NCBI RefSeq assembly: GCF_963855985.1
Contig: NC_087119.1
Coordinates: forward strand, 846,001-910,000
Reading direction: 5' to 3'
Source: Ostrinia nubilalis
Taxonomy: Eukaryota > Arthropoda > Insecta > Lepidoptera > Crambidae
Length of the DNA stretch: 64,000 bases
The notes beneath the pieces were generated by a model. It did no database searches. It was not told the DNA's origin and saw nothing but the letters and a program-made list of their open reading frames with translations. A program made the position numbers and the translations under genes. The stretch's first letter is position 1; every line of letters begins with the position of its first letter. Positions 35,106 to 46,489 of the stretch are shown piece after piece.

Positions 35106-35876
35106 GCCTATAGATCAGTTCAAATTTACTGAAAAAGAGTGCATCTACTATGACATCTGAGGTCATCGGTATATAATATGTGAATATGCTGCACCTGCAT
35201 AGGAACACAGCATCACCATGCACGCTAAATGTGATACGTATGCTACGAACAAACAAAAAATAAATCGTAAAGTCGCTGACATTCTTACAACCTAAATGTG
35301 TCAAGACTATTGGTCACAAAATCAATTGGCTATTACCTGTACCTAATATGAAATTCGTAATTCTATTAGTAACTGTAGTAGTAGTTAGTTCAACTGGAAT
35401 TAAAAATGGAGTGACGTTGCTAGTTCGGTTAGTCGACAAAACATTTTCAATAACCAAAACAAGCTTATCTTCAAATTCAACTTTATTTAGACGAATCTAT
35501 TCAAGTTCACCCTATCTTGAAAGTTGTCGTGCTGTTGCTTATCATATTTGGAGTCAAAGTTTCCGCCATAGTCGCGGCTCAAGTACACTGACGAAACAGT
35601 CCCAGTGACTGGGCTTCTTGTACGCCGCGGCACGGAATGGCTCAAATCGATGGCTCCTACGTATAAAGGCGAAACTGCCGCTTACGCCTTTTTCCAATTA
35701 TTTAAGCAATGATTTCATTTTGCTCTAATCTATAACGTCAGTAAGAAAAAAAATTTTTTTTCCATTAGATACAAAATAAAATTTTAGGCAAATAGGCGTA
35801 TGTGCAAAACTACGCCACGTATAAAGCCCAATCATACGATTCGTCAATCTATACGAGTAGTTGCTTACATAAATAT
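35106..35876. other. intron between E4 and the gypsy element, nothing recognised
   Basis: AT-rich intron with no identifiable element. The open frame at 35348-35608 has a hydrophobic start but no splice context or homology that I can name, so it is probably chance. Confidence 0.45.
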
Positions 35877-35880
35877 ATAT

Positions 35881-36361
35881 TGTAACAGTGGGGGTATGTG
35901 TACCTATAGAGATTAATTTAAACAAACGATTGTAACAAAATAAACTATATTGTTTTAACAAAGTAATTAATACTACAAGTAAGTTGCGAACTATTAATAT
36001 AATAACAATAAATAATAGACCGGCTAGTTAATAAGAGGGCTAAGTATTGGGGGGGGCGAAGTAGCAACGTATATTGTAGAACGCCGTGCGGTTCGCTAAC
36101 GAAGCCAACACGTGAACGACAATATACGCGCGGAGTAGCCTATGCTCGGGGAGAATCAGGCGCTTTCAAAGACCGACCTAAGTCGATGCAGAGAAGTGCG
36201 CCCGGAACGCTCCGAACGCAGACTGGCCTCTGTACGGCGTCGACGCCTTTTATATGCTCCGTCCGTAGCGGGGCCGCCGCGTGCGGGGCAGGGTGTCGCT
36301 GCGTCATCGAGCGCGGGCGGCGCTGCGTCATCGAGCGCGGGCGGCGCGTCGTCGTGTTACA
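35881..36361 (-). repeat. gypsy 3' LTR (481 bp)
   Basis: Starts and ends with TGTAAC...GTTACA inverted ends. It looks identical over its whole length to the other LTR. It includes a doubled gctgcgtcatcgagcgcggg unit near the outer end and a minus-strand TATAAAAGG at 36246-36254. The gag-pol frame runs about 34 bp into it. Confidence 0.95.
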
Positions 36362-39300
36362 GGCTCCCCCTCTGGACCCGAAGACGCCCCGGCGAGGAGT
36401 CCAGTGGCTGCGCTCGTGGCTGCGCTCGTGGCTGTGCTCGTGGCTGCTTTCTTCGGTCTTCCTCGTCTGCGCAAAGGTTTTTCGGGATTAGGCAAAACGA
36501 GGTCTGTTCCTCTGTAAGGAGTCAGAGCTGAAGAGTGATAAGTACCAAGAGGTACATTTGGTTGAGCTGGGTCAGCTATTTCGTAAGAACAAGGTCCATG
36601 CTGCCGCAGGACAACATAAGGGCCATCACGGCGTGGGTTTAACTTAGCTGTCTGATAGCGAGAGGCGTTGCTCAGCGTGTTGGATGCCACCAGCACGAGG
36701 TCTCCTGGTTGATATGCAGTTGATGGCCGACGGTGCTCGTCAGCTATCTTCTTTCTCGCCTCTTCCTTGTGCTCTTGGACTTCTTGGGCCTTCTTTACGG
36801 TGTCTGCTAACAGAAGAAGTTTGGGTGTGATTTCAGGAATAAAGTTCTCTGACAAAGCTATTTGTCTCAGATCATGTTTAATATCGTCGAAAGTTCTTAG
36901 CTCTCTGCCAAACATTAGATATGCAGGAGTATAGCTCGTGCTGGCGCATCTTGAAGTATTCATGGCATACCTGATGCTTGGCAGTTTACCTACCCAAGAT
37001 CGATGGTCATCGCCTACCAAAATGGCTAATTGTGTTTTAAGATCGCGGTTTCGTCTCTCCACGGGGTTCGTTTCAGGGTGATAAACGGGAGTGAATGCAT
37101 GAGTTATGTCAAGGCAATATGTTAATTTCTGCATTATGGCACTAATAAACTGTGTTCCATTGTCGCTGATGATTCTCCGTGGGATTCCATAGCGAAGAAA
37201 TACTTCATTGAGTAAAACATCTGCACACGCGTCTGCTGTTGCATGTTCTAGGGCAAATAATTCAATCCATCTCGTAGCAACATCCTCGACTATAAATATC
37301 CATGTTTGGTTATTTATTGATGGTGGCAGAGGACCGAACAAGTCGAATGATAAAGTTTCGAACCTTTGGTTCATAACCGTAGTTTGCAACAAGCCTGCAG
37401 GTTTCATATTACTAGGTTTGTAACGCTGGCATTTGATACAACTCCTTACATAATTCTCAATATCCTTTCGCATACCCTGCCAGTAGTACCGTTTTGATAT
37501 ACGTTCAAAGGTTTTGTCTGCCCCATAATGTCCAGCGGATGGTTCATCATGGTATTGTTGTAGCACAGTTGATCTCTCGCTTTGGGGTATAACAAGCTGT
37601 CCAGCATCATCACTGCTATCCTCCAGGTATCGATATAACATTCCACTGCTCATGAAGTACCCCTTGTTTGACCAATAAACCGCGTCCTCATCCTTCACAG
37701 GTTTTTCCAAAGTGTCAATGATCTTCTTTATTTCAGGATCGGCGATTTGTCCTTGCCTTATTTCGGCTCCAGAGTACCGTGGTAGGTCGACAGAAACTAC
37801 ACAAATATCGTGACTGATATTTTCAAGCTCGCATGGTGGCCTGGAGAGGCCATCTGCGACTATGTTTGTTTTTCCTGGGATGTAATTAATTTCCAGGTTA
37901 TAGGGCTGTAGTTGTAAAGCCCATCTTGCAAGGCGTCCAGTGGGAGACTTGATGGACATCAACCACTTTAATGCCTGGTGATCCGTGGCGATTATCACCG
38001 AAGACCCTTCTATATAGCCTCTGAACTTTGATACGGCCCATATTGCTGCCAGTGCTTCGCGTTCTGTCGTTGAGTAATTCCTTTCAGCTTTTGTTAACAA
38101 GCGACTCGCGTACTCTACTGGGTGTTCATCAGCACCCTCCCCCTGCACTAGAACAGCACCTATGGCGTAATCACTAGCATCCGTTTTGATGGTGTACGGT
38201 TTGTTGAAGTCCGCTTGACGCAAAATAGGCGCACTGGTTAGGCGACGCTTTAGATCGTCGAATGCATCCTGTTGTGAGGTTCCCCACTCCCATTTAGTAT
38301 CTTTCTTTGTCAACTGGGTTAGTGGTTGGGCGCATCTTGCGAAGTTCGGCACAAAACGGCGATACCATGAACAGGTCTGCAGAAATGATTGAATTTGCTT
38401 AACATTACTTGGTACGGGCATGTTCATTATGGCTGCGACCTTTGCGGGGTCTGTTTGCAGGCCCGACCTCGTAATAATGTGACCAAGATAGGGGATTTGA
38501 TCTTGGCAAAACCGACACTTCTTCTTATTGACGACGACGTTGTTCTTCTTTAGGAGCTGAAACAGTTCATCCAGGTCTTGCATGTGGCGCTCAAATGAGG
38601 GGGACAGCAGTATTAGGTCATCCAAATATGCTAGTAGCTGCGCGTCTATTTGGATTCTCAAACGGTCGATAAATCTTTGGAAGGTGGCCGGGGCATTCCG
38701 CAATCCAAACGGCATTCTTCTAAACTCATACAATCCGAAAGGTGTGATAAACGCTGTCTTCTTCTGGTCCTCAAGGCGTACTTTAATCTGCCAATAGCCA
38801 GATTTCAGATCCAATGACGTCATGAAGGGTGTTGGCTTGGCCTCGTGCAGAAGGTCGTCCAGTCTTGGTAATGGATATGCATCTGGTATCGTTATACTAT
38901 TAAGTTGGCGATAGTCGATGCAGACTCTTACATCGCCGTTTTTCTTCGGGACCATTACTACTGGTGCTGCCCACGGGGAATTCGACGGTGCAATGATCCC
39001 TTCCTCCAACATCTGGTTGATTTCTTTGCGTAATATTTCCTTACGTAGTGGTGACATTCGATACGGCGGTACAGCTATTGGGGAATGGTTTCCTGTTTCT
39101 ATAACATGTTCAACCAAAACAGCCGGATTCCCATTAGCCGAGAATACACTTGCATTCTGTTCCAATATAGTAGCTAACTGCATTTCCTGGTTCTGGTCGA
39201 GATCCCTCACACCTTCAACCGCCACCATAGCAATGTCAATATTGGGGCCAAACTTGTTACAGCTATCGGGTGAAAGTTCAATTTCGGTCATATTGATCGC

Positions 39301-40869
39301 CATCTGGGCATCTCTGTACAAAGAACCAACAAATCTTGGTGAGTAACCATTAAGTTTATGGCCTTCATGTGTTGGTGATGATGGTGGCGTAACGAAATTC
39401 AACTTTATCGGAGGTCCATACACCATTTCTGGGGGTTCGTGACTTGGAAAGGATGCATTTGGAGATGGAGTCATTTGCATTGGAGTCACCATTGGTTCTA
39501 ATGCGGTCATCTTGATTAATTTGGAGATAGTTGTTGCTGGTGATGTCTCTGTCTTCATTATGGCCACTGCTGTCGACTCGTCATCTTCAATTATGAGATC
39601 AAACTTTTTAGCAGGTTCATCTAGGAAGTGGTACAGGAGCTGGGGCAAATTGAGCACTATCTTAGCGTCTTGTATAAAATCTACTCCTAAGAGAGTTCTA
39701 TTATCTTGAGACTCTGGCAAAATGATGAAGTTAGTCGTTACAATTTTGTTGCTAATTGTAACAGGCACCGATGTTCTCATTATTTGCTGCCGACGTCGTA
39801 GCCCATCAGCCAAGGTAATAGTTGCAGACTCAGTTATAAACTTAGAGCCTAGTTCTTTTAGGACCTTGAAGAGAGACTGAGAAGCCACGCTTAACTTGGC
39901 CCCAGAGTCAATATGTGCTCGTCCGCTGATGCCGCCAATTTTAATATCTACTGTTGGGCGCAGGCGAGATATGTGGGCGAGAATAGGACTCAGTGCATAG
40001 AATCCAACTTCCACAGCGCCTATTTTTGCAGGTGGGTTGCACTTATGGCATTTACTCCTTATTACACCAGGCTCGCCGCATCCATAGCAAGTGATCTTGG
40101 TTGAAATTGGTTTGTGATCAAAGGAGGTACTCGCAGAAGGCTGTGCTCGCTGATCATTCGCACTCTTCTTCCGGCAGGTGTCTTCAGTGTGTCCGAAAGC
40201 GCGGCAAAATGTGCATCGAGTTCTTTTTCCTGACGGCGTATCTGCAACTGTACACTTAGTTCGTTCAGCCAGGATTTCTTCGATTTGGCGAGCTTTCTTA
40301 AGGAAGTCATCGAAATTGGACACACTGTCTCGGGGAATTTTATCCCTTATATCTACATGCAAGGAGGTGTATAGGAGGTCCAAGCATTGAGAAGTACTGA
40401 GAGAAGGTTTAGGCAATTCGGCCATAAGTGCACGTTTCTTTGCTACAAACAGCTCTGTACCTCTTGGCTGTGATTGTTTATTGCATACTATCTCTTCATA
40501 TATTTTGTATGCCGGCCTCTTAGGCGCAAATGTAGTACGCAGAAGCGATACTGCCTCCAGCCATGTGTGGATATCGTCCTTAACACCTAACCACCATATC
40601 GAAGCTTCTCCAGTGAGTAAAAGCGTTAGGCCTTCGATGGCATCGCTATCAACAATAGATTCGATTTTCTTGAAGGTGGTGATGGTTGATATAAATGCTT
40701 CGACCACTGAGTTATCGCGAGTTCCGTCGAAACGGGCTGTGCATGATGCGAAGCTACCAGTTTTTTGGGGTGAAGCGGAATTCCTGCTTGCTATCACTCC
40801 TAGGAGGTCCCGGAACTGATCGTCCGTGAAGCTAACGTTCGACATCTCTTGACGACGCCGACTCATCAA
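36328..40869 (-). CDS. Ty3/gypsy gag-pol polyprotein, intact 1,513 codons
   Basis: A single frame with no gag/pol shift. Gag covers about residues 45-200, then two zinc knuckle-like motifs, CTFCRAFGHTEDTC near 220 and CYGCGEPGVIRSKC near 262. An aspartic protease HIDSGAKL lies near 323. The RT runs about 600-790 (EEGIIAPSNSPWAAPVVMVP, VCIDYRQLN, YLDD encoded at 38617-38628, about residue 748). RNase H TDASDYAIGAVL is near 893. The integrase has an HHCC finger near 1108 (HDEPSAGHYG...CIKCQ) and catalytic FDLFGPL and ISDNGTQF near 1175 and 1231. RT before integrase makes it gypsy. The C-terminal tail is Arg/Ala-rich and runs into the LTR. Start chosen as the first ATG, about 220 bp from the primer site. 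Confidence 0.96.
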   Translation of the reverse strand: MMSRRRQEMSNVSFTDDQFRDLLGVIASRNSASPQKTGSFASCTARFDGTRDNSVVEAFISTITTFKKIESIVDSDAIEGLTLLLTGEASIWWLGVKDDIHTWLEAVSLLRTTFAPKRPAYKIYEEIVCNKQSQPRGTELFVAKKRALMAELPKPSLSTSQCLDLLYTSLHVDIRDKIPRDSVSNFDDFLKKARQIEEILAERTKCTVADTPSGKRTRCTFCRAFGHTEDTCRKKSANDQRAQPSASTSFDHKPISTKITCYGCGEPGVIRSKCHKCNPPAKIGAVEVGFYALSPILAHISRLRPTVDIKIGGISGRAHIDSGAKLSVASQSLFKVLKELGSKFITESATITLADGLRRRQQIMRTSVPVTISNKIVTTNFIILPESQDNRTLLGVDFIQDAKIVLNLPQLLYHFLDEPAKKFDLIIEDDESTAVAIMKTETSPATTISKLIKMTALEPMVTPMQMTPSPNASFPSHEPPEMVYGPPIKLNFVTPPSSPTHEGHKLNGYSPRFVGSLYRDAQMAINMTEIELSPDSCNKFGPNIDIAMVAVEGVRDLDQNQEMQLATILEQNASVFSANGNPAVLVEHVIETGNHSPIAVPPYRMSPLRKEILRKEINQMLEEGIIAPSNSPWAAPVVMVPKKNGDVRVCIDYRQLNSITIPDAYPLPRLDDLLHEAKPTPFMTSLDLKSGYWQIKVRLEDQKKTAFITPFGLYEFRRMPFGLRNAPATFQRFIDRLRIQIDAQLLAYLDDLILLSPSFERHMQDLDELFQLLKKNNVVVNKKKCRFCQDQIPYLGHIITRSGLQTDPAKVAAIMNMPVPSNVKQIQSFLQTCSWYRRFVPNFARCAQPLTQLTKKDTKWEWGTSQQDAFDDLKRRLTSAPILRQADFNKPYTIKTDASDYAIGAVLVQGEGADEHPVEYASRLLTKAERNYSTTEREALAAIWAVSKFRGYIEGSSVIIATDHQALKWLMSIKSPTGRLARWALQLQPYNLEINYIPGKTNIVADGLSRPPCELENISHDICVVSVDLPRYSGAEIRQGQIADPEIKKIIDTLEKPVKDEDAVYWSNKGYFMSSGMLYRYLEDSSDDAGQLVIPQSERSTVLQQYHDEPSAGHYGADKTFERISKRYYWQGMRKDIENYVRSCIKCQRYKPSNMKPAGLLQTTVMNQRFETLSFDLFGPLPPSINNQTWIFIVEDVATRWIELFALEHATADACADVLLNEVFLRYGIPRRIISDNGTQFISAIMQKLTYCLDITHAFTPVYHPETNPVERRNRDLKTQLAILVGDDHRSWVGKLPSIRYAMNTSRCASTSYTPAYLMFGRELRTFDDIKHDLRQIALSENFIPEITPKLLLLADTVKKAQEVQEHKEEARKKIADEHRRPSTAYQPGDLVLVASNTLSNASRYQTAKLNPRRDGPYVVLRQHGPCSYEIADPAQPNVPLGTYHSSALTPYRGTDLVLPNPEKPLRRRGRPKKAATSTATSAATSAATGLLAGASSGPEGEPVTRRRAARAR
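36362..36374 (-). other. gypsy polypurine tract
   Basis: On the minus strand, CAGAGGGGGAGCC directly precedes the 3' LTR TGTAAC. It is the expected plus-strand primer region and overlaps the end of gag-pol. Confidence 0.75.
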
Positions 40870-41090
40870 TAGGGATATTCAAAATTATGAAATAGTTGTA
40901 AAAAAAAAAAATGTGGGTATATATAAATAAACTATGAACTTATTAATGACAACAAAGTACTATTTACTTCTAATAAATTTAAATGGCTAGATAAAATTTA
41001 ATTTGGTAATCTAATGAGGTGTACTAAATAAATAAAGATACATACACATACATACCATATAAGTTATTGTATTAAAAAAAAAAATAAGAA

Positions 41091-41108
41091 GCCCCACGTT
41101 GGGCGCCA
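41091..41108 (-). other. gypsy primer-binding site, tRNA-Lys (CUU) type
   Basis: On the minus strand this reads TGGCGCCCAACGTGGGGC, complementary to the 3' end of tRNA-Lys(CUU) including CCA, as I remember that tRNA. It lies three bases inside the 5' LTR border, as expected. Confidence 0.88.
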
Positions 41109-41111
41109 ATT

Positions 41112-41592
41112 TGTAACAGTGGGGGTATGTGTACCTATAGAGATTAATTTAAACAAACGATTGTAACAAAATAAACTATATTGTTTTAACAAAGTAATTA
41201 ATACTACAAGTAAGTTGCGAACTATTAATATAATAACAATAAATAATAGACCGGCTAGTTAATAAGAGGGCTAAGTATTGGGGGGGGCGAAGTAGCAACG
41301 TATATTGTAGAACGCCGTGCGGTTCGCTAACGAAGCCAACACGTGAACGACAATATACGCGCGGAGTAGCCTATGCTCGGGGAGAATCAGGCGCTTTCAA
41401 AGACCGACCTAAGTCGATGCAGAGAAGTGCGCCCGGAACGCTCCGAACGCAGACTGGCCTCTGTACGGCGTCGACGCCTTTTATATGCTCCGTCCGTAGC
41501 GGGGCCGCCGCGTGCGGGGCAGGGTGTCGCTGCGTCATCGAGCGCGGGCGGCGCTGCGTCATCGAGCGCGGGCGGCGCGTCGTCGTGTTACA
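41112..41592 (-). repeat. gypsy 5' LTR (481 bp), promoter side
   Basis: The LTR upstream of gag in element orientation. A minus-strand TATAAAAGG at 41477-41485 is the probable core promoter, which would start transcription leftward. Identity with the 3' LTR implies recent insertion. Confidence 0.95.
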
Positions 41593-41721
41593 ATATTTTT
41601 TATAATCCAAATCTTAAATAAAGCCATGAAAATATTTAGCAAATTGTTTTATTTATAAATTATGACACATTATACAGTTATTTAATTTTTAGCGTTAAGA
41701 GTCGCATCTCAAACTAATTTG

Positions 41722-41819
41722 AAAATTATAAATAACTTGAAAAAATCGAACTGCCTAAGGCATCGTGGGTTCAATTCCCGCCTTAGGCAGTCCGATTTTT
41801 TCAAGTTATTTATAATTTT
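41722..41819. repeat. 98-bp near-perfect hairpin with a tRNA T-arm at its tip
   Basis: Arms aaaattataaataacttgaa... and ...ttcaagttatttataatttt pair through an acceptor-like stem gcctaaggc / ccttaggca. The tip holds gtgggttcaattcccgc, a B box with a T-stem. The D and anticodon arms are missing, so it cannot be a tRNA. The same arms flank a fuller tRNA-like core at 58640-58724, and one arm recurs at 53902-53928. The direct repeat tatgacacattat occurs on both sides (about 41661 and 41826). Confidence 0.85.
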
Positions 41820-41839
41820 TAAAAATATGACACATTATG

Positions 41840-43003
41840 TTAAAAGACCTAACTAAATCTCGAGCACAGTATATGGGCGTATTTGCGTTAAAACGTAATA
41901 ACGATACATTAAACAACTTTTTCTAACTGATTTATTATTGATATAGCACATGATAATAATTAAAATAATTACATGCATAAATAAAGAGAGTAATCGCATA
42001 AAATATTATATTTATGTTGTCATTTAAGTCTCTTTACGTTGAACAATATACATGAAATTATAGAAATGTGACGACGTAAAAGGGCAATGCGTAAAATCTC
42101 AAAATATATAATAAAATATAAAAATTGATAACAGCAGTAGCAAAAGCATTACATGTTAAGGCTAAATGTGAAATTTCATTAAATTCGTTTTAGTAGGTCA
42201 GAAGATATGACCCAAAAATATGGTTCTGGCCACTAAAATGGCTCTCCTGTAAAATTTACTTTTTTCACTTACGCCAGTATACGTAGGAGCCATCGAAATA
42301 TACCTTATCAAATGACCGACAAATTCGAGCCTGCGATCTTCCAACTGGAGACCTCCAATCAAAATTAGCATTCAGTTTGTATGACAAATCGATCCCGTTA
42401 ACAAAGTAGCTCTTTATACATTGTGGCAGGTCGGTCCTGACCACAACTAACCTAATTGTAAACTGCAATCTAACTGCGAATCCTGGAGATCGAAATACGG
42501 CTTCAATTTAATAACCAATGCACAAGTTGCAATGGACTTCAATGCAAGGAATCTTGTATAACGATTCGGATTTAGGTATGACGAAAATTAATTGCATCAG
42601 CACAGTTAAATCTTTAATCTTAACTTTCGAACATTTTTATAAAGTAATGAATACAAGTTCTTCTTAAAATCCGTGATTTTATAAAGTTGAAGCGCCAAAT
42701 TGCTTTTCAGCCGTGCTGCATATTCCTGAAATAAGAAAAAGGTCAATTTAATTAAAACTACCCGTGATCAATCATTTAAATTTTATTAATATCTTCTCAA
42801 AGACCAAACTTAGCTTGGAGAAGTATTTAGTTGCAACAATCATGCATAGAGCTTTGGCTCGCGAGCTCAGTAACGGATCTTCCTGCCATTTTCTTATGTA
42901 CAAGACGTGCATTCCCCCTCACAGTCGTACGAATACTGGCTAGTGCTGTGGATTCTCCCGAGCGGCATCTATCCGCTTCATGTCTGAAACTTTAAGGACT
43001 CAA
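41840..43003. other. intron, nothing recognised
   Basis: AT-rich intron without a supported exon, family motif or notable repeat. Confidence 0.5.
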
Positions 43004-43114
43004 CACACCAAGACCGGCGGCTTTGTTTAAAAAAAAATGTCGAAGACTTGTACTTATTTATGACTTTTGACAACTTGCCATAAGTCGACGACTCATGTCG
43101 GCGGGTTTGGTGTG
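43004..43114. mobile_element. possible small MITE, about 110 bp
   Basis: The imperfect inverted ends cacaccaagaccggcgg and tcggcgggtttggtgtg enclose an AT-rich core. No target duplication was found. A similar end pattern is common in lepidopteran introns in my memory, but the call is weak. Confidence 0.5.
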
Positions 43115-44277
43115 TAAATTGCATTAGATAACTGCTCTTTTGCTACATGAAATCAAATATTTTTAAATACATAAATATTAAAATGGTCATTATAAACAAA
43201 TATACAGGCTTATCCCTTATTTGAGCTAACAGTTTTTACTGCAATTTTGCAACCTGCTTGGTTGCGAGCTAAGTCGCGGAACTTGGCGCCAAATCCGGCG
43301 CCAACGAACGTGCGTTCTGCTCGGGTTGCCAACTCGTACTGGCTCCGGCGAGGGTTCTCCCGGGCGACCTCTTTTAGCTCCATAGCAACCTAAAGCCGCG
43401 AGCTCATTGCTTTTCTCAGCACTCGGAAAAGGTTCTCAAATTAATTGGTAAATATTTTTTTTGCATTTGAATGAAATTTTAGTAATTAATTGTTTCATGA
43501 AATGTATAGGATTTTTAAACTGCGTTGATGAAATATTTTTTGATTACATGGTCAAACCTATGGGTTGGCATGTCGGTGGCCGATGGGGGTGTACGCCTAC
43601 CCTTAATGTATGGGAAAGATGAATTTAACTCGCGCCTGGCTGTAGAGAGGGCGTTTTTTATTGCTAAACGGACATTGCTTTCATACGATAACAATACAGC
43701 GTGTACCGTGCCTAAGCGTTTTTACATTACTTTATGATGAACTTTTATGAAGTGGTTTTGATGTGGAACATTTGGATGAAGCATCTTTTTACACCACTGC
43801 TATTTTTGTTTTACAAAAGCTACATCAATACGTGAAATAAATAAAATAAGAAAATGTGATTTCAAAAGCTGACAAACTAACAAAGGCTCGGGCCGTCGCT
43901 CTATTATTCCCGGTACATGGAATCCTGTGACCCTATGGATTTTAACAAAGTCAGAAAAATACAAATTGACACAGGAATGAACACGAAAAATGTGCGCGTG
44001 TACGTGGCCTTAATTTGTTTATCAATGCTGATTTTTCATTTTATTGGATAGTTTTTTCGAGTATCATGGAAAACCTCATCTACGATGGGGAGTTGTACAA
44101 TAAGCATTGAGAAGAACTATTATTGTATTCTCTTAAATTTTTTAACTAGCTTTGATATTGTCTCCCAATTTAGAATAAATAAACGCGATGTAACACGTAA
44201 CTGAATCGTGTTTGCGGTTTAATTCTAACTTCTGAAATAAGTAGCTTTTCAATTTCCACAGTGCACAAACTGCCAGT
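43115..44277. other. intron, nothing recognised
   Basis: AT-rich sequence with a GC-rich patch at 43250-43400. No exon or repeat family identified. Confidence 0.45.
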
Positions 44278-44480
44278 TCAAATTCAAATTCAAATTCAAA
44301 TTCAAAATTCAAAATTATCTTTATTTGTTTAGACTAATTAAATTAGTTCTTGCAAATCGTCAAATGCTCTTAAGGAGCCTATACATGTCTCATTCTTTTT
44401 TTGCCCTACCAGCGCTTCGAGACAAACATTTGGCAAGTGCTGAGAAGAAGCGCCGCAACAAACTCAGTCACCACTGTCTG
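44278..44480 (-). mobile_element. LINE 3' fragment with (TTCAAA)n tail, antisense
   Basis: A run of caaatt units (44278-44322) precedes a body with accagcgcttcgagacaaac and atttggcaagtgctgagaag, shared with 31640-31750. The repeat run at the left edge would be the 3' tail of a minus-strand element. It has no coding sequence. Confidence 0.65.
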
Positions 44481-46094
44481 CCGGTTTAAAAATATAAAAA
44501 AATATAAAAGAGTAGGAAGTTACATACATTCAGAAGCAAGTTACTTACCACGCGCTCCCGTTGATAGAAGGTGGCCTTTAAGACGCCCATCTAGCACGAG
44601 ACCGCGTGGCAGTTTTGAATATATTTCTTTAGTGCCGTGCTAATTTCTAGGTTAATTGTTGCGTTTTGATACATACGTTCGAACCGTCTAATCTTAACAT
44701 CAGTGTTAGTCGATACAACGAACACATTTTTACATTGCACCTTATTATTGTAGCAGTAACATTTCAAATGCACTGCAACTGGAAACCAAGATATCGCTCG
44801 CTGATAAACTTGGAAATAATACTTAACGCGATGTTTGTACAACTTTAAACAAGGTGGGAATGTAGAATAAGTCGGCAAAAAGTTTATTATGCTACCGTGA
44901 GCAGCGCACGGATTACTTAGATCTTATTTTTATTTATTTTACATATTTCTTCGGAATCTCGAAAGCATATTTTTAACGATCAAACTTTAAAAAAACTCCT
45001 AACACATAACAAATAAAAAGTTCCACGAGACGTTAACAAGGAGCGTGTGAATGAATATACTTTAAAAAAAGTTTTATTTTACAAAAGATCAAAAATGTTA
45101 GGGTTGATTTGGCAAAAGCCTGAATAAAATCAGTTAAAGTAAACAAAAGAAAGGAAAGAGTAAACGTTACATGTTATCAAGAGGGTCGAAATATTCGTTT
45201 GTCCACTTCAGACAGTTTTAGCGCTAACGGGTTGAAGGAGGCACTCAGACTGATCCAGCGTTTTGATGTTGCTTGCAAAAAGTCGATAGTCGGTATAAGC
45301 CTGAAATCGATATTTTGATTGCCCAAACATGAAGTTTTTAACAACAGGCATAGTTTTAGAAAATAATTCGAGTCAGTGCTGAATAAATTCAGCGTTTGCA
45401 CATGTATTCCACGCCTTATAATAGCGGCTGAATGAAAAAAGCGGAAGATCGCATTTCTGCAGCGCTCCTTAGGGACTGTCTTTGACGAAAATAATAAAAT
45501 AAAAGGTATTTATTTCAGCCATAGCCCATAAAAGTGTTAGTAACAAAGGTCTTAGAAACTATGTTAGTAAAGCACACAATAACCTACACATATTATAGAA
45601 CGACAATAATGATGACGACAACTAATTTTTGGATCGTTCCTTGACTTTAAATACGCGGGAGATAGTTTTTGTGGCGTTCCTCGAAAGATTACTTGCAGTT
45701 GTCACTACTTAGCTAAAATTATGATGTCTAAGTTGAGATGATTCCGCGGAGGGTAGTTGAACGAAAAGCATGATCGATCTGTTTAATGGTTTTAATTTAT
45801 TATTTAATGGACCTTTGTGTACAAATTCGGTGTTATTTTGTGTTCTAAAGTGCGGTGAAGTGATAAATGTATAAAAACATTTAAACACCTCGAATTTGAG
45901 CGCGCATTGAGGTCGGGTGGGTGATCATAATGAACAACCCGCTTTGTTGAAACCTGCTTCTGGAATACCTATCTCCACAGAATCCACGATAAGCAATAGG
46001 TAGAACAAAACACCTATCAAAAAAATACACTCGACATTGGCGGTTGGTTGCCATTTACCAAATAGTTTTTTAGTTGTCTCTTAAAAACGTTGAG
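44481..46094. other. intron, nothing recognised
   Basis: AT-rich intron with no supported feature. Confidence 0.45.
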
Positions 46095-46426
46095 GCCCGG
46101 TTTCCACCGATACGGATCAGCGTGGAGACGAGAGGAAATGTGCAGCGAAGATGGCAGGCTATTTCTACCAAAGCCGAGCGGAGAGGTGCGGAGACGAGAG
46201 GAAATGTGTGAGCTAATGTCTATTGCTATCTATGAAACACTGCACCGTCCCGCACATTTTCGCACTGCTCCGCTCGTCTCCGCACTGCGCCGAAAAACAA
46301 ATGCGCCTGTCGTTCCATTTCCACCGAAGCGGAGCGAACCAATCAAATTCCATTATTTGCAAATAATAGAATCAGATTAGTTTCAAAAAACTTCTCTGCT
46401 CCGCTCCGCCTTGGTGGAATCCGGGC
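46095..46426. mobile_element. 332-bp MITE with GCCCGGTTTCCACC ends, before E5
   Basis: The inverted ends GCCCGGTTTCCACC and GGTGGAATCCGGGC carry one mismatch. Subterminal agcggag/ctccgct motifs are repeated several times in both orientations. No transposase. It ends about 60 bp before furry exon E5. Confidence 0.75.
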
Positions 46427-46489
46427 GTAAGCAGTGAAGTGTCATTTGCTGCAATGACGTAGATGACTGAGTGACGTATGTTGTTCCAG

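Larger units (their letters stand above)
35881..41592 (-). mobile_element. complete Ty3/gypsy LTR retrotransposon, antisense in furry intron
   Basis: The element is 5,712 bp with two 481-bp LTRs that appear identical, bounded by TGTAACA...TGTTACA, and ATAT target duplications at 35877-35880 and 41593-41596. The primer site, polypurine tract and an uninterrupted gag-pol frame are all present. No env is visible. It is a young, possibly still competent copy by structure. Antisense orientation is typical of LTR elements tolerated in introns, since their poly(A) signals then do not act on the host transcript. Confidence 0.97.

Noticed and set aside
45980..46440. Plus-strand frame 46090-46380 as an extra furry exon
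   Set aside because: It lies inside a MITE with inverted ends and has no similarity to Furry.
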